Source: Comamonas_F sp047606565
Lineage (GTDB): Bacteria; Pseudomonadota; Gammaproteobacteria; Burkholderiales; Burkholderiaceae_C
Assembly: GCA_047606565.1 (NCBI GenBank)
Contig: JASGEH010000192.1
Coordinates: forward strand, 1 to 32,333
Direction of reading: 5' to 3'
DNA: 32,333 bases
Part shown: in pieces, positions 19,255-27,004 of the stretch
Layout of the letters: every line of letters starts with the position of its first letter
How positions within the stretch are numbered: position 1 is the first letter of the stretch
The notes under the pieces: model-generated
The model's input: only the letters and a program-made list of their open reading frames with translations
Told to the model about the DNA's origin: nothing
Database searches by the model: none
Position numbers and translations under genes: made by a program

Positions 19255-19755
19255 TCAACTCTTCTCGACGATAGTTCGGTTGTAAGTCTTGAGCTGCGCC
19301 CAGAGCGCGACCCAGTACGTTTTCAGCGTCACGACGACACTGGCGAGCAGTGCGATCCAGTTCAGCTGATCCCCCAGAAACCGAGGGGCCAGGAACAGCA
19401 TCACCGCTGCAAAGATCAGCTTGCCGAATTCACAGACCATGAAGAGCACGAGCGCAAAACCGGCATCCCTGCCTCCCGCCTCGCGCACCATGACCATCCC
19501 CTTCATGAACAGCACCGCCGGCAGCATAACAGCCAAGCCGCCATAAACCACCGACCAGACCGCGCCCCCCGTGCGGGCGACCAGCCAGGCCAGGGCGGCC
19601 AATACAGCCACCGCGCCCAGTTGCCAAGCCAGCAAGCGCAAAGGGGAGACCCGGGGCGACGATTGCTCTATCCTTCGGGCGGCTTGCGCCGACAAAGGCT
19701 GGAAATCCTCGTCTTCGTTGTTATCTTCTTGCGGGTATCCCGGCTCGCGATTCAT
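19255..19755 (-). CDS. atpI: ATP synthase subunit I (AtpI)
   Basis: AtpI is a small membrane protein that helps assemble the c ring. The 166-residue version here has a charged, Glu/Asp-rich N-terminal 45 residues and then four hydrophobic helices, including MLPAVLFMKGMVMV and KLIFAAVMLFLAP. ATG 19755 is preferred over an in-frame TTG at 19806. The TATAAT box at 19815-19820 would put transcription start near 19808, leaving almost no leader for the TTG but about 50 bases for the ATG. GAGGA lies upstream of the ATG at a rather long distance. It is the first gene of the atp operon. Confidence 0.88.
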   Translation of the reverse strand: MNREPGYPQEDNNEDEDFQPLSAQAARRIEQSSPRVSPLRLLAWQLGAVAVLAALAWLVARTGGAVWSVVYGGLAVMLPAVLFMKGMVMVREAGGRDAGFALVLFMVCEFGKLIFAAVMLFLAPRFLGDQLNWIALLASVVVTLKTYWVALWAQLKTYNRTIVEKS

Positions 19756-19814
19756 GGCAGCGATGCAGTCCTCTGCGTTCCGTCCTGAAAGTTCTGAATT
19801 CAGCAAAGCTCCCG

Positions 19815-19841
19815 ATTATACGTAGTTACGCCCGCGTTACG
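19815..19841 (-). promoter_or_regulatory. Promoter of the atp operon with CGTAAC direct repeats
   Basis: A perfect -10 box TATAAT lies on the minus strand at 19815-19820. The -35 position (about 19838-19843) is poor, GTCGTA. Two direct copies of CGTAAC (minus strand, 19825-19830 and 19836-19841), 11 bp apart, overlap the -35 and spacer region. A weak -35 with a repeated motif suggests help from an activator, but none is identified. Confidence 0.6.
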
Positions 19842-19961
19842 ACAGAAGTTGAGCAGATGCGGGCACTTGTCGCCCGAATGCCGCATCGGCATGCTTGTCG
19901 CCGACGCACAGACCATGCCCCCGCTTCTGCCCCCTTTCCGGCCAGGCCCGATAATTCCGCC

Positions 19962-20258
19962 ATGACCGACCGCCCTGCCCCCCCCCCGGCCCCGGCCCGC
20001 GCCGATGAACTGATCGAATTCCCCTCCGCCTTTCCCATCAAGGTAATGGGGCTCAACACCGACGGCTTTGTGCACACCATGACGCAGATCGCGCACAAGC
20101 ACGACCCGTTCTTTGACGCCTCGACCGTCGAGTTGCGCGACAGCAGCTCGGGCAAGTACCTGAGCGTCACGCTGACGGTGACGGCCACCAGCCGGCAGCA
20201 GCTCGACGACCTCTACCGCGAGCTTTCCGGACACCCGCTGGCCAAATATGTCATCTGA
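19962..20258 (+). CDS. ybeD: YbeD-like DUF493 protein
   Basis: The 98-residue protein has the DUF493 core: ELIEFPSAFPIKVMGLN at about 17-33, the FDASTVELRDSSSGKYLSVTLTV strand pair and a C-terminal helix with LYRELSGHPLAKYVI. It is an ACT-like fold often encoded next to lipB. Its molecular role is not settled. ATG 19962 is chosen as the start of the conserved part; an in-frame ATG lies upstream at 19857 but would add an Arg/His/Pro-rich stretch unlike the family. No Shine-Dalgarno is seen; GATAAT at 19950-19955 suggests a possible leaderless message. It overlaps lipB by 11 bp. Confidence 0.93.
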   Translation: MTDRPAPPPAPARADELIEFPSAFPIKVMGLNTDGFVHTMTQIAHKHDPFFDASTVELRDSSSGKYLSVTLTVTATSRQQLDDLYRELSGHPLAKYVI

Positions 20259-20934
20259 CGAAGTCGCCACCCACGCGCCGCCACTCGAGGTCATCGACCT
20301 GGGCCTGCTGGACTACGGCACTGCCTTCGCGCGCATGCAGGCCTTCACGAACGCGCGCGACGCCGGCACCGGCGACCAGCTCTGGCTGTGCGAGCACCCG
20401 CCGGTCTACACCCAGGGCCTGGCCGGCCAGGCCGCCCATCTGCTGGCGCCCGGGGACATTCCGGTGGTGCAGAGCAATCGCGGCGGGCAGGTCACCTACC
20501 ACGGCCCCGGCCAGGTGGTGGCCTATCCGCTGATCGACCTGGGCCGGCGCGGCTATTACGTCAAGGAATACGTCTGGCGCCTCGAACAGGCCGTCATCGA
20601 CACGCTGGCCGAGTGGGGCGTGAGCGGCCGCCGCATCGCGGGCGCCCCCGGCATCTACGTGGAACGCCCGCGCCGCGCCGCGCAGGCCACGCCGCTGGCC
20701 GGCGACGCGTTCGCCGGCCTCGGCAAGATCGCCGCGCTGGGCGTCAAGGTCAGTCGCCACTGCACCTACCACGGCCTGGCCCTCAACGTCGCCATGGACC
20801 TGGAACCCTATAGCCGCATCAATCCGTGCGGCTATGCAGGACTGGAGACGGTCGACCTTTCTACAATCGGCATCCAGGCCGACCGGCGCACGGTCGCACA
20901 GACACTGGGCAAGGCGTTGCTGCGGCTGCTCTGA
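20248..20934 (+). CDS. lipB: Octanoyl-ACP:protein octanoyltransferase LipB
   Basis: LipB moves octanoate from acyl-carrier protein to the lipoyl domains of 2-oxoacid dehydrogenases and GcvH. Of 228 residues, RGGQVTYHGPGQVVAYPLID at 78-97, GAPGIYV at 132-138, GKIAALGVK with catalytic Lys160, and SRHCTYHGLALN with the acyl-enzyme Cys172 are all present. The family is usually about 210-230 residues. It overlaps ybeD by 11 bp and is followed by lipA after 32 bp, so the three are likely one transcript. Confidence 0.98.
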   Translation: MSSDEVATHAPPLEVIDLGLLDYGTAFARMQAFTNARDAGTGDQLWLCEHPPVYTQGLAGQAAHLLAPGDIPVVQSNRGGQVTYHGPGQVVAYPLIDLGRRGYYVKEYVWRLEQAVIDTLAEWGVSGRRIAGAPGIYVERPRRAAQATPLAGDAFAGLGKIAALGVKVSRHCTYHGLALNVAMDLEPYSRINPCGYAGLETVDLSTIGIQADRRTVAQTLGKALLRLL

Positions 20935-20966
20935 AACCCACGACGCCAGCCACGAGAGACATCACC

Positions 20967-21962
20967 ATGAGCACCAACGAAGTCGTCCGCGACGCCACGC
21001 CCAGCAGCGCCTACAACCCGCTGGCCAAGCAGAAGTCCGCCGCCAAGCTCGCGCGCATCCCGGTCAAGGTGGTGCAGGCCGAGACCCTGAAAAAGCCCGA
21101 CTGGATCCGGGTCAAGGCCGGCTCGCCCACCACGCGCTTCTACGAGATCAAGCAGATCCTGCGCGAGCACAAGCTGCACACGGTGTGCGAGGAAGCCTCC
21201 TGCCCCAACATCGGCGAATGCTTCGGCAAGGGCACGGCCACCTTCATGATCATGGGCGACAAGTGCACGCGCCGCTGCCCGTTCTGCGACGTCGGCCACG
21301 GCCGGCCCGATCCGCTCGACAAGGACGAGCCGCTGAACCTGGCCAAGACCATCGCGGCGCTGCGCCTGAAGTACGTGGTCATCACCAGCGTCGACCGCGA
21401 CGACCTGCGCGACGGCGGCAGCGGCCACTTCGTGGAGTGCATCCAGAACATTCGCGCACTCTCGCCGCTGACGCAGATCGAGATCCTGGTGCCGGACTTC
21501 CGCGGCCGCGACGACCGTGCGCTGGAGATCCTGCGCGCCGCGCCGCCCGACGTGATGAACCACAACCTGGAGACCGCGCCGCGCCTCTACAAGGAAGCGC
21601 GTCCCGGCAGCAACTACCAGTTCAGCCTGAACCTGCTCAAGAAGTTCAAGGCCATGCACCCCGGCGTGCCGACCAAGAGCGGCATCATGGTGGGGCTGGG
21701 CGAGACCGACGAGGAAATCCTCGAGGTCATGCGCGACATGCGCGCGCACGACATCGACATGCTCACCATCGGCCAGTACCTGGCGCCCTCCGGCCACCAC
21801 CTGCCGGTGCGCCGCTACGTGCACCCGGATACCTTCAAGTTCTTCGAGCAGGAAGCCTACAAAATGGGCTTCACCCACGCCGCCGTGGGCGCCATGGTGC
21901 GTTCGAGCTACCACGCCGACCAGCAGGCCCATGCGGCCGGCCTGGCCGCCGTGGCGGCCTGA
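20967..21962 (+). CDS. lipA: Lipoyl synthase LipA (radical SAM)
   Basis: LipA inserts two sulphur atoms into protein-bound octanoyl groups, finishing the lipoyl cofactor. The 331-residue protein has both iron-sulphur clusters visible: the auxiliary cluster Cys74, Cys79 and Cys85 (CEEASCPNIGEC) and the radical-SAM CxxxCxxC at Cys100, Cys104 and Cys107 (CTRRCPFC). The C-terminal RSSYHAD supplies the serine ligand of the auxiliary cluster. It acts directly after LipB. Its stop is 21 bp from the convergent ptsI stop, with no obvious terminator between. Confidence 0.98.
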   Translation: MSTNEVVRDATPSSAYNPLAKQKSAAKLARIPVKVVQAETLKKPDWIRVKAGSPTTRFYEIKQILREHKLHTVCEEASCPNIGECFGKGTATFMIMGDKCTRRCPFCDVGHGRPDPLDKDEPLNLAKTIAALRLKYVVITSVDRDDLRDGGSGHFVECIQNIRALSPLTQIEILVPDFRGRDDRALEILRAAPPDVMNHNLETAPRLYKEARPGSNYQFSLNLLKKFKAMHPGVPTKSGIMVGLGETDEEILEVMRDMRAHDIDMLTIGQYLAPSGHHLPVRRYVHPDTFKFFEQEAYKMGFTHAAVGAMVRSSYHADQQAHAAGLAAVAA

Positions 21963-21983
21963 CGCCGCCGAACCGCTTGGCGA

Positions 21984-23738
21984 TCAGTGCGACGTCTTGA
22001 CCAGCGCGGCCGGCTCCTCGGCCGCCAGCACTTCGCGCGCCCAGGTCTGGCTCTTGCCCGCGTCGGTGCGCAGGACCTGCTGCTTGACGGCCAGCACCTG
22101 CGCCGGCTGCATTGAGAAGCTGCGCAAGCCCAGCCCCAATAGCAGGCGCGTCATGCCGACGTCGCCGGCCATCTCGCCGCAGACGCTGACCGACTTGCCA
22201 GCCTGCCGGCCCGCCTCGATGGTGTCAGCCACCAAGCGCAGCACGGCCGGGTGCAGCGGGTCGTACAGGTGGGCGACCGATTCATCGGCGCGGTCGATAG
22301 CCAGCGTGTACTGGATCAGGTCGTTGGTGCCGATGGACAGGAAGTCGAAATGCCGCAGAAACAGCGGCAGCGTCAGCGCGGCGGCGGGAATCTCGATCAT
22401 CGCGCCCAGCCGCACCGGCCCGCAGGGCAGGCCCTGCGCCACGAGCTGCTGGCGCGCCTGCTCGACCAGGGCCAGCGCCTGATGCACTTCGCGCGCATGC
22501 GCGAGCATCGGGATCAGTAGGTTCACCGGCCCCAGCGCGGCCGCCCGCAGGATGGCGCGCAGTTGCGCCAGGAACATCGCCGGCTCGGCCAGGCACCAGC
22601 GGATGGCGCGCAGCCCCAGCGCCGGGTTCAGGTGGGCCTGCACGCGCGCCTGGTGGTCCAACGGCTTGTCGGCGCCGACGTCGACCGTGCGGATGGTCAC
22701 CGGCAGGCCCTGCATGCCCCGCACCGCACGGGCATAGGCGGCGTACTGTTCTTCCTCGTCCGGCAAGCCCCGGCCGCCGCGCCCCATGAACAGGAATTCG
22801 CTGCGGAACAGGCCGACGCCGACGGCACCGCACGCGCGCGCCGCCCCCGTGTCCTCGGGCATCTCGATGTTGGCCAGCAGCTCGATGGCCTCGCCGTCGA
22901 GCGTGACGGCGGGGGTGTGGCGCAGCCGCGCCAGGCGCTGGCGCTCGACTTCGACCTGGCGCTGCTTGTAGTGGTATTCGTCGAGCATCGAGGGCGAGGG
23001 GTCGACGATGACCACGCCGGCATCGCCATCAATGATGACCCAGTCGTCGGGCTTGATCAGCACACTGGCGGTGCGCACGCCGACCACCGCCGGGATGTCC
23101 ATGCTGCGCGCCACGATGGCGGTGTGCGAGGTCTTGCCGCCGACATCGGTGATGAAACCCGAGAACACCGATTTCTTGAACTGCAGCATGTCGGCCGGCG
23201 ACAGGTCGTGCGCGACCAGCACCCGTGCCGTCGCGGCGGCGCGCCCCGCGGCCGGTTCGTCAGGGGCCTGCGGCGCTGGCGCGGCCACCGGCGAAGGCGC
23301 CCCGCGCATGTGCCGCAGCATGCGCTCGGCCACCTGCTCCAGATCCGCCTTGCGCTCACGCAGGTAGGGGTCGTCCATTTCGTCGAACTGCCGCACCAGC
23401 ACATCGAGCTGGCTCACCAGCGCCCATTCGGCGTTGTAGAGGCGGTCGGCGATCCAGCCCTTGACGGCCTGGGCCAGCGAGTCGTCCTGCAGCAGCATCA
23501 GGTGCACGTCGAGCAGGGCCACCAGATCACGCGGCGTGTCTTTGGACATGCCGGACTGCAGCCGCGCGATCTCCTCGGCCACGGCGTCGCGCGCGGCGGC
23601 CAGGCGGCGCACCTCGGCGGCCACCTGGTGCGGCTCGATGTAGTAATGCGAGACCTCCAGATGACTGGACGCGGCCAGAACCGCACGGCCAATGGCAATG
23701 CCGCGCGAGACCACCAGACCATGGATGGCAAGGGTCAT
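21984..23738 (-). CDS. ptsI: Phosphoenolpyruvate-protein phosphotransferase EI
   Basis: EI takes phosphate from phosphoenolpyruvate and passes it to HPr. The 584-residue protein has the phosphohistidine motif GGKTSHTAIVARSMDIP with His205 and the C-terminal PEP-binding barrel with FRSEFLFMGRG, GAMIEIP and the CGEMAGD signature carrying the catalytic Cys. A Pro/Ala-rich insertion at about 147-169 lengthens it slightly over E. coli EI (575). It lies 45 bp after HPr on the same strand. No sugar permease is next to it, so the system looks regulatory. Confidence 0.97.
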   Translation of the reverse strand: MTLAIHGLVVSRGIAIGRAVLAASSHLEVSHYYIEPHQVAAEVRRLAAARDAVAEEIARLQSGMSKDTPRDLVALLDVHLMLLQDDSLAQAVKGWIADRLYNAEWALVSQLDVLVRQFDEMDDPYLRERKADLEQVAERMLRHMRGAPSPVAAPAPQAPDEPAAGRAAATARVLVAHDLSPADMLQFKKSVFSGFITDVGGKTSHTAIVARSMDIPAVVGVRTASVLIKPDDWVIIDGDAGVVIVDPSPSMLDEYHYKQRQVEVERQRLARLRHTPAVTLDGEAIELLANIEMPEDTGAARACGAVGVGLFRSEFLFMGRGGRGLPDEEEQYAAYARAVRGMQGLPVTIRTVDVGADKPLDHQARVQAHLNPALGLRAIRWCLAEPAMFLAQLRAILRAAALGPVNLLIPMLAHAREVHQALALVEQARQQLVAQGLPCGPVRLGAMIEIPAAALTLPLFLRHFDFLSIGTNDLIQYTLAIDRADESVAHLYDPLHPAVLRLVADTIEAGRQAGKSVSVCGEMAGDVGMTRLLLGLGLRSFSMQPAQVLAVKQQVLRTDAGKSQTWAREVLAAEEPAALVKTSH

Positions 23739-23783
23739 GGGAATCCGTCTCCGTCTCGTTGTCGTGGGAAACAGGTGGCCAGC

Positions 23784-24053
23784 CTATTCGCCCTCGTCGA
23801 ACTTGTCATGGATCAAGGCCAGCAATGCCGTCAGCGCCGCCTGTTCGTCCACGCCGTCGGTCTCGACCTTCACCTCGGTGCCCTTGCCAGCGGCCAGCAT
23901 CATGACGCCCATGATGCTCTTGGCATTGACCCGGCGTTCGCCGCGCGAGAGAAAAACCTCGCAGGCGAAGGAGCCGGCCAGCTTGGTCAACTTGGCCGAG
24001 GCGCGCGCATGCAGGCCGAGCTTATTGCTGATCGTGATGTTTTGCTGAAGCAT
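23784..24053 (-). CDS. ptsH: Phosphocarrier protein HPr
   Basis: HPr, 89 residues, relays phosphate from EI to EIIA proteins. The active His15 is in KLGLHARASAKL and the regulatory Ser46 in NAKSIMGVMML, the site used by HPr kinase/phosphorylase. The Ser46 motif keeps serine control possible; the kinase gene is not in this window. Its start lies 32 bp inside the EIIA gene, which suggests translational coupling. Confidence 0.97.
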   Translation of the reverse strand: MLQQNITISNKLGLHARASAKLTKLAGSFACEVFLSRGERRVNAKSIMGVMMLAAGKGTEVKVETDGVDEQAALTALLALIHDKFDEGE

Positions 24054-24465
24054 GTTCGGTACGCTGAGGGTTCTGGGGAGGACAAGGCGCCACGGCCAGC
24101 ACGCCTTGCGTGCCGCCGGTGATCACCCGGCTGACCAGCATGTCGGGCGGCTCGTGCCGGTAGCTGATGGCCCGCAGCAGCATCGGCAGGTTGAGGCCGG
24201 CCACCAGCCGGGTATGGGTGCCATCAGCCAGGCGCTGGGCCACATTGCACGGCGTAGCGCCGAACAGGTCGGTCAGCAGCAGCACGTGTTCACCGTCGAG
24301 CTGTTCGAGCAGGATACGCGCCTGCGCCTGCGTTTCCTCGGGCGGCATGTTGGGCTGCACGTCCAGCGCCGACAAGTAGCCCTCGCAGTCCGGGAACACA
24401 TGCAGCGCGCACTGCCGCATGGCCGAAGCCAGGGGAGCATGGGCGATGATCAGGATGCGGTTCAT
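24022..24465 (-). CDS. PTS EIIA component, mannose/fructose type
   Basis: The 147-residue cytoplasmic EIIA has the phosphorylated His9 in ILIIAHAPLASAM and the family motif LLLTDLFGATPCNVA near 74-88. Such a stand-alone EIIA with HPr and EI, without EIIB/EIIC membrane parts, is the regulatory-type PTS described in many betaproteobacteria, where it links PEP state to metabolism. ATG 24465 is taken; an ATG two codons earlier (24471) is equally possible, as no clear Shine-Dalgarno separates them. The last 32 bp overlap ptsH. Confidence 0.9.
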   Translation of the reverse strand: MNRILIIAHAPLASAMRQCALHVFPDCEGYLSALDVQPNMPPEETQAQARILLEQLDGEHVLLLTDLFGATPCNVAQRLADGTHTRLVAGLNLPMLLRAISYRHEPPDMLVSRVITGGTQGVLAVAPCPPQNPQRTEHASAKHHDQQ

Positions 24466-24597
24466 GGACATGGGCGACAACGGCAAACGACCGGGACAGG
24501 CAAGCGCCGTGGCGCACAGCACGCCGCGCGCCAGGAGGCCGCGCAGCCCTTCGGGACGCTCGATTATCAACGCAGCGCGATCGCAGCCGGCGCCGCG

Positions 24598-24616
24598 ATC
24601 TGCTACAAAAGCAGAT
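24598..24616. promoter_or_regulatory. Short hairpin in the EIIA-TlpA divergent spacer
   Basis: ATCTGCT and AGCAGAT (7-bp arms, 5-base loop) form a perfect inverted repeat 57 bp before the TlpA-like gene. It may be an operator or an RNA hairpin in the leader. A GATAAT-like box for the EIIA direction lies at 24563-24568, with a poor -35. Confidence 0.3.
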
Positions 24617-24672
24617 AGCCGTGCTGCTTTGGTGCAGCCACTCCAATCCTCCTCACTCTGCCCCGACGCATC

Positions 24673-25185
24673 ATGGTCGAAGTCCACCGCCGCCGCTGGC
24701 TGATCGGCATTGGCGCCACCACCGCCTTCGTGGGCGTCGCAGCGGCCGGGCTGAAGCTGACCGCGCCGCCGCCCGCGCCCGAAACCGTCTTCACCCTGCT
24801 CGACGGCGCGCGCCTGTGCACCCGCGACTGGCGTGGGCAGGTGGCGCTGCTGCAGTTCTGGGCCACCTCCTGCACCACCTGCGTGGCCGAGATGCCCCAG
24901 CTCATCACGCTGCACCAGGACCTCGCCCCGCGCGGCCTGCGCACCCTCGCCGTCGCCATGCGCTACGACCGGCCCGAGCACGTCAGCCACTACGCGCGCA
25001 CCCGCCAACTCCCCTTCGAACTCGCCTTCGATGCCGACGGTTCGGCCGCCCGGGGCTGGGGCGACGTCCGCCTCACGCCGACCACCTTTCTGCTCGGCCG
25101 CGACGGCCGCATCCGGCGCCGCATCACCGGCGCGCTCGACTTCGCCGCACTGCGCCAGGACATCGAGCTGGCGATGCGGGCCTGA
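24673..25185 (+). CDS. TlpA-like membrane-anchored thioredoxin-fold protein
   Basis: The 170-residue protein starts with a positively charged end and a hydrophobic segment (about 9-27), typical of a signal anchor, so the domain should face the periplasm. The thioredoxin fold contains the redox motif CTTC (Cys67, Cys70) in FWATSCTTCVAEMP and the cis-Pro in LTPTTFL near 135-141. It resembles TlpA/ResA-type reductases used in disulphide handling or cytochrome c maturation; the partner is unknown. An extra Cys49 is present. It is transcribed away from the EIIA gene. Confidence 0.88.
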   Translation: MVEVHRRRWLIGIGATTAFVGVAAAGLKLTAPPPAPETVFTLLDGARLCTRDWRGQVALLQFWATSCTTCVAEMPQLITLHQDLAPRGLRTLAVAMRYDRPEHVSHYARTRQLPFELAFDADGSAARGWGDVRLTPTTFLLGRDGRIRRRITGALDFAALRQDIELAMRA

Positions 25186-25296
25186 TCCAGGGGTGCCTGA
25201 CGGCGACTTGTTAGACTCGGGCGTGTCCTTTTGTTGCCGTCCAGGCGCGGTGGGGATGTTCCATCCACTCGCCGAGCCCCGCCTGGCCTCATCACC

Positions 25297-25788
25297 GTGG
25301 AACGTCCTCACTTCGACATCGCATCAGCCGCCAGCGACCCCGCCATCTACGACCAGGTCCGCGCCGTGTTCAAGGAGTACGGCGACAGCCTCGGGCTGGA
25401 TCTGAGCTTCCAGCACTTCGACGACGAACTCCAGCAACTGCCCGGCGACTATGCCGACCCGCTCGGCGCACTGCTGCTGGCCCGCGTCGACGGCGACATT
25501 GCCGGCTGCTGCGCGTTGCGGCCGCTGCTCGGCAGCGACTACGGCAATGCCTGCGAAATCAAGCGGCTGTATGTGCGCAAGCCCTATCGCGGCTTTGGCC
25601 TGGGGCGGCAGCTCACCGAAGCAATACTCGACGCCGCACGCCACCGTGGCTACGCCTGCGTCCTGCTCGACACGCTCGACGCCATGGAAGCCGCGCGCGC
25701 TCTCTACCAGGACCTGGGGTTCCAGGACATTCCGCCCTATTACTACAACCCGCTGCCGGGGGCACGCTACCTCAAGGTCGACCTTTAG
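25297..25788 (+). CDS. GNAT-family N-acetyltransferase
   Basis: The 163-residue protein shows the acetyl-CoA loop RKPYRGFGLGRQL at 94-106 after the strand CEIKRLYV, and an ALYQDLGF motif at 135-142 that ends many GNAT domains. It transfers an acetyl group to an unknown amine substrate. The GTG at 25297 is preferred because it begins just before the conserved part; an in-frame upstream codon at 25231 would add Arg/Pro-rich residues, so the start is moderately sure. It converges with the peroxiredoxin gene, with 91 bp between the stops. Confidence 0.82.
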   Translation: MERPHFDIASAASDPAIYDQVRAVFKEYGDSLGLDLSFQHFDDELQQLPGDYADPLGALLLARVDGDIAGCCALRPLLGSDYGNACEIKRLYVRKPYRGFGLGRQLTEAILDAARHRGYACVLLDTLDAMEAARALYQDLGFQDIPPYYYNPLPGARYLKVDL

Positions 25789-25879
25789 AGCGTGTTATGC
25801 ACTTTTTCCATACCCGCGCAAGCCCTGCCAACCGGCCCGAGGCCAGACGCGCAGGCCCCGGCGGGCAGGGGTGTGGACT

Positions 25880-26398
25880 TCAAGCCTTCAGGCTTTGCGC
25901 CTGGCCCAGCAGCGTCCGGGCGTCGCTGACCTCGAACTTGCCGCCGTCTTCCACGTTGAGCGCCGCCACGCGGCCGTCTTTCAGCAATGCGGAATAACGC
26001 GCGCTGCGCAGGCCCAGCCCGCGCGCGGTCAGGTCCAGCGTCAGGCCGGTGGCCTTGGCGAACTCGGCGCTGCCGTCGGCCAGAAAGCGGATCTTGCCGG
26101 CAGCCTTCTGCTCGCGTGCCCAGGCCCCCATCACGAAGGGGTCGTTGACCGACAGACACCAGACCTCGTCCACGCCCGCGGCGGCGAGCGCATCGCGTTC
26201 GGCCAGATAGCCCGGCACGTGCTGGGCCGAGCAGGTCGGCGTGAAAGCGCCCGGCACGGCGAACAGTGCAATCGTCTTGCCCGCGGCGGCCTGGCGCAGG
26301 TTGACCGGATTGGGGCCGATGCTGCAGCCCTCGCCCTCGACTTCCGAATACTCGGCCAGCGTCACATCGGGCAACGCATCACCAACTTTGATCGTCAT
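25880..26398 (-). CDS. Peroxiredoxin, Prx5-like
   Basis: The 172-residue thioredoxin-fold peroxidase contains the family motif PGAFTPTCS with peroxidatic Cys56. Arg134 in RSARYS is the expected catalytic arginine. Cys81 (VWCLSVND) may serve as the partner cysteine. It reduces peroxides with a thiol donor in the cytoplasm. GGAAGGA precedes ATG 26398. The gene is preceded, within 26 bp, by the terminator hairpin that closes the ribosomal gene block, so its promoter is not obvious. Confidence 0.9.
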   Translation of the reverse strand: MTIKVGDALPDVTLAEYSEVEGEGCSIGPNPVNLRQAAAGKTIALFAVPGAFTPTCSAQHVPGYLAERDALAAAGVDEVWCLSVNDPFVMGAWAREQKAAGKIRFLADGSAEFAKATGLTLDLTARGLGLRSARYSALLKDGRVAALNVEDGGKFEVSDARTLLGQAQSLKA

Positions 26399-26423
26399 GG
26401 TTTGAAATCCTTCCAAAAAAGAA

Positions 26424-26452
26424 AAAACGGCCACACATTGTGTGGCCGTTTT
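26424..26452 (-). terminator. Strong Rho-independent terminator after rpsQ
   Basis: A perfect 13-bp stem (arms 26424-26436 and 26440-26452) with a 3-base loop is followed on the minus strand by TTTTTTC and more T. It closes the ribosomal cluster. Its T run ends only a few bases before the Shine-Dalgarno of the peroxiredoxin gene. Confidence 0.92.
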
Positions 26453-26464
26453 CAAGGCTTTGCA

Positions 26465-26488
26465 GCTTCGGGCGGTATCGCCCGAAGC
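26465..26488 (-). terminator. Second hairpin directly after rpsQ
   Basis: GCTTCGGGCG (26465-26474) and CGCCCGAAGC (26479-26488) make a perfect 10-bp stem with a 4-base loop, 12 bp after the rpsQ stop. It has no T run, so it probably protects the 3' end or helps the terminator that follows. Confidence 0.6.
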
Positions 26489-26500
26489 CAGGCGCCGGCA

Positions 26501-26776
26501 TTACACCAGGGCAGCCTTCTGGACCAGGCGGGTCGCGACCCAGTTCTTGGTCTTGGACAGCGGACGGCTCTCGGTGATCTCGACCACGTCGCCCAACTTG
26601 TACTCGCCATTTTCGTCATGGGCGTGGTACTTGCTCGACTTGATCACGATCTTGCCGTAGAGCTCGTGCTTGACACGGCGCTCGACCAGCACGGTCACGG
26701 TCTTGGCGCGCTTGTCGCTCACCACCTTGCCAACCAAGGTGCGCTTGAGGGATGTTTTAGCTTCCGTCATGGTCAC
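26501..26776 (-). CDS. rpsQ: 30S ribosomal protein S17
   Basis: The 91-residue S17 has the OB-fold pattern RTLVGKVVSDKRAKTVTVLV and KYHAHDENGEYKLGDVV, then the conserved ESRPLSKTKNWV. It binds 16S rRNA. It is 3 bp after rpmC and is the last ribosomal gene here: rplN, rplX and rplE, usually next in line, do not follow. Confidence 0.98.
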   Translation of the reverse strand: MTMTEAKTSLKRTLVGKVVSDKRAKTVTVLVERRVKHELYGKIVIKSSKYHAHDENGEYKLGDVVEITESRPLSKTKNWVATRLVQKAALV

Positions 26777-26779
26777 TCC

Positions 26780-26989
26780 TTAGGCCTTAGCGGTTTCAGC
26801 GGCTTGCTTCTCAGCCAGAATCGTCTTCGCACGGGCGATGTCGCGGCGGGCGACACGCAGGGCGGCGACGTTGTTGAGCTGTTGCGTTGCCTTTTGCATG
26901 CGCAGGCCGAAGTAGGCCTTTTGCAGTGCGGTCACTTCGGCTGCCAGGGCAGCCACGTCTTTTTGGCGCAGGTCAGTTGCTTTGGACAT
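26780..26989 (-). CDS. rpmC: 50S ribosomal protein L29
   Basis: A 69-residue two-helix protein with DLRQKDVAALAAEVTALQK at about 6-24 and RVARRDIARAKTILAEK at 45-61. It sits near the peptide exit tunnel and helps bind trigger factor and SRP. It lies 15 bp after rplP and ends in a short Ala/Lys tail. Confidence 0.98.
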   Translation of the reverse strand: MSKATDLRQKDVAALAAEVTALQKAYFGLRMQKATQQLNNVAALRVARRDIARAKTILAEKQAAETAKA

Positions 26990-27004
26990 GTCTTCTACTC
27001 CTGA

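Noticed and set aside
25823..25870. CCCTGCC/GGCAGGG arms between the acetyltransferase and peroxiredoxin genes as a bidirectional terminator
   Set aside because: The loop is over 30 bases and no T run follows on either strand.
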